A stretch of DNA of 7,371 nucleotides from JAVBOP01 sp031550405 (lineage in GTDB: Bacteria > Bacteroidota > Ignavibacteria > Kapaibacteriales > UBA2268). The DNA lies in assembly GCA_031550405.1 (NCBI GenBank), contig JAVBOP010000133.1:1-7371 (forward strand). Direction: 5' to 3'. The first letter of the stretch is position 1; each line of letters opens with the position of its first letter. Below the pieces are notes generated by a model. The model had not been told where the DNA came from, made no database searches, and was given only the letters and a program-made list of their open reading frames with translations. This document shows, piece after piece, positions 6,148-7,371 of this stretch. The position numbers and the translations under genes are program-made.

Positions 6148-6609
6148 ATGAGTTTCCAAAATAAATTAATAATTGTTACTGAAAGCGAATCAGAGCTTCA
6201 AGACTATTTAGAGCAATATCATAACAAGCCTGTGGCTTTGCGAATAAAAATGCTATTGTTGATGAAAAAAAATTTACCAAAAGCCATATCGGGCAAAACG
6301 CTTGGAAATATCTTAAATGTTCACGAAAGAACAATAAATATCTGGCGTAACACATATTTGCGAGATGGTATCAATGGGGTTTTGCGTTATACGAAACATT
6401 GTGGCAGGCCTATTGTTTTAACGCATGACATCGCTAAATTTATAGAAGATACGCTGAAAAACCCAGAAAACAGGATTTATGAGTATGAAAAATTACGGCG
6501 TATTATTAACGAAAAATTTGGTCGAAATATAAAATACTCGACTTTGCACGCATTTTGCACTACAAAATTAAATTTCAAAATAAAGACAATGCGTAAAAGC
6601 CATACATAG
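6148..6609 (+). CDS. IS630-type OrfA-like helix-turn-helix protein, lacking the DDE transposase half
   Basis: The 153 residues match the DNA-binding N-terminal region of IS630-family transposases. They comprise an opening ESESELQDYL segment, ALRIKMLLLMKKN, a helix-turn-helix at about residues 47-66 (ISGKTLGNILNVHERTINIW), then YLRDGINGVLRY and a Gly-Arg-Pro turn. A second winged-helix-like part (about 89-145) ends in KIKTMRKSHT. In complete IS630 proteins an RKSH segment like this is normally followed by the catalytic DDE domain, often as a second, frameshifted ORF. Here a stop follows at once, and pyrF ends five bases further on the other strand, so there is no room for orfB. The frame itself is intact. 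It is therefore a truncated element, or a retained DNA-binding protein. No terminal repeats like those at 3181/3403 and no Shine-Dalgarno sequence are seen around it. Confidence 0.83.
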   Translation: MSFQNKLIIVTESESELQDYLEQYHNKPVALRIKMLLLMKKNLPKAISGKTLGNILNVHERTINIWRNTYLRDGINGVLRYTKHCGRPIVLTHDIAKFIEDTLKNPENRIYEYEKLRRIINEKFGRNIKYSTLHAFCTTKLNFKIKTMRKSHT

Positions 6610-6614
6610 ATAAT

Positions 6615-7371
6615 TTATTCAGTTTTCATTTTTATGGCATATTCCTGAGCCAGCAGGCAAACAGCCGCACTGTAGTGAGCCTTATCGGCAATGGCTGTTT
6701 GCGGGTATATAATTGCACGGGAAACATTTATTAATGCAAGGGCATCAGCGTTTGCGGCAAGTATCGCATCAATATCGCCGCCTTGAGCGCCAACGCCGGG
6801 AATCAGCAGACAGTTCGAAGGCGCAATGCTGCGGATGGCTGCAAGCTCCGCCGGATGTGTTGCACCAACGACAAAGCCAATATTGCCGGCATCATACCGT
6901 GCGGTAGTTTTTTCAATCACGTGCTGGTAAAGTGGCTTGCCATTACAAACAAGCCTTTGAAAATCGTTAGAACCACTGTTGGATGTAAGCGCCAATAAAA
7001 ACACCAGCTTGTTGCTTTCGATGAAAGGTTCTATCGAATCAAATCCCATGTATGGATTCACCGTTATCGAATCGGCTTGAAAAAAATTAAAAACAGACCT
7101 TGAATAGGCAGCAGAAGTGTTGCCGATATCGCCGCGCTTGGCGTCGGCAATAGTGAAAGTATCGCCGGGAATCATTTCGAAAGTTTGCTTTATTGCATCA
7201 AACCCATCGCTGCCATACTGTTCATAAAAAGCAAAATTTATCTTGTAAGCCGATGCGAAATCACAAGTTGCGGCAATAATGCTTTTATTGAATTCAAGCA
7301 GCCCTTCTATGCTTTTTTCGAAACAATCGGGCAATTTTGATATATCCGAATCAAGCCCAACGCACAGCAGT
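6615..7371 (-). CDS. pyrF: Orotidine 5'-phosphate decarboxylase, type 2, 5'-truncated by window edge
   Basis: PyrF decarboxylates OMP to UMP, the last step of de novo pyrimidine synthesis, in the cytoplasm. The frame is open to the right edge: LLCVGLDSD precedes the first possible TTG at 7334, and this VGLD segment is the conserved first beta strand, so the real start lies beyond the window. The TIM-barrel active site is visible as ADAKRGDIGNTSAAYS, carrying the Asp-x-Lys-Arg-x-Asp-Ile-x-x-Thr motif. NPYMGFDSIEPF, LALTSNSGSNDFQ, FVVGATHP, the phosphate-binding IPGVGAQGGD and NVSRAIIYP follow. These motifs, with the long insertion, belong to the type 2 family (usually about 270-280 residues, found in Bacteroidota, Mycobacterium and Myxococcus); 252 residues are visible. 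It converges on the OrfA-like gene with a five-base gap, and no terminator is evident between them. Confidence 0.95.
   Translation of the reverse strand, partial: LLCVGLDSDISKLPDCFEKSIEGLLEFNKSIIAATCDFASAYKINFAFYEQYGSDGFDAIKQTFEMIPGDTFTIADAKRGDIGNTSAAYSRSVFNFFQADSITVNPYMGFDSIEPFIESNKLVFLLALTSNSGSNDFQRLVCNGKPLYQHVIEKTTARYDAGNIGFVVGATHPAELAAIRSIAPSNCLLIPGVGAQGGDIDAILAANADALALINVSRAIIYPQTAIADKAHYSAAVCLLAQEYAIKMKTE

Noticed and set aside
1..7371. tRNA, rRNA, CRISPR array, riboswitch or prophage attachment site
   Set aside because: No cloverleaf with conserved T-loop, no regularly spaced direct repeats and no known riboswitch core was recognised in the intergenic regions.

Overview
The window looks like ordinary chromosome from an AT-rich bacterium, most likely of the Bacteroidota/Chlorobiota (FCB) group. 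The evidence is two upstream boxes matching the Bacteroidota -7 consensus TAnnTTTG (one with a TTTG -33 box at 20-bp spacing), mostly absent Shine-Dalgarno sequences, a long type-2 PyrF, a TopA with four C-terminal zinc ribbons, and a short L28. The phylum call is an inference and finer placement is not possible from this window.

Left part (1-1690): the C-terminal part of a polyprenyl-phosphate sugar-1-phosphate transferase, cut by the left edge, which starts a surface polysaccharide. It is followed by rpmB (ribosomal protein L28) as a single-gene unit with a recognisable promoter and a strong intrinsic terminator.

Middle (1770-3720): sufD (Fe-S cluster assembly scaffold subunit) on the minus strand without sufB, sufC or sufS beside it. 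Then comes a gene-poor AT-rich interval of about 650 bp. It contains the most interesting structure of the window: a perfect 25-bp inverted repeat (3181-3205 and 3403-3427) bounded on both sides by TA and enclosing 197 bp. The interior holds, on the minus strand, a broken start of an IS630-type transposase ORF. It resembles, in protein and DNA, the start of a second ORF at 6148. I read this as a non-autonomous IS630/Tc1-type element (MITE). A promoter-carrying invertible switch is a less likely alternative.

Right part (3721-7371): topA (DNA topoisomerase I, complete), then an orfA-like IS630 DNA-binding protein of 153 residues without the catalytic DDE half, then pyrF (orotidine 5'-phosphate decarboxylase) on the minus strand, cut by the right edge.

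The genes do not form one pathway. They are separate housekeeping units (translation, Fe-S assembly, DNA topology, pyrimidine synthesis) next to the end of a polysaccharide locus. IS630-type remnants flank topA in opposite orientations. I found no complete novel multi-gene system; the TA-bounded element and the stand-alone orfA are the points most worth a second look.
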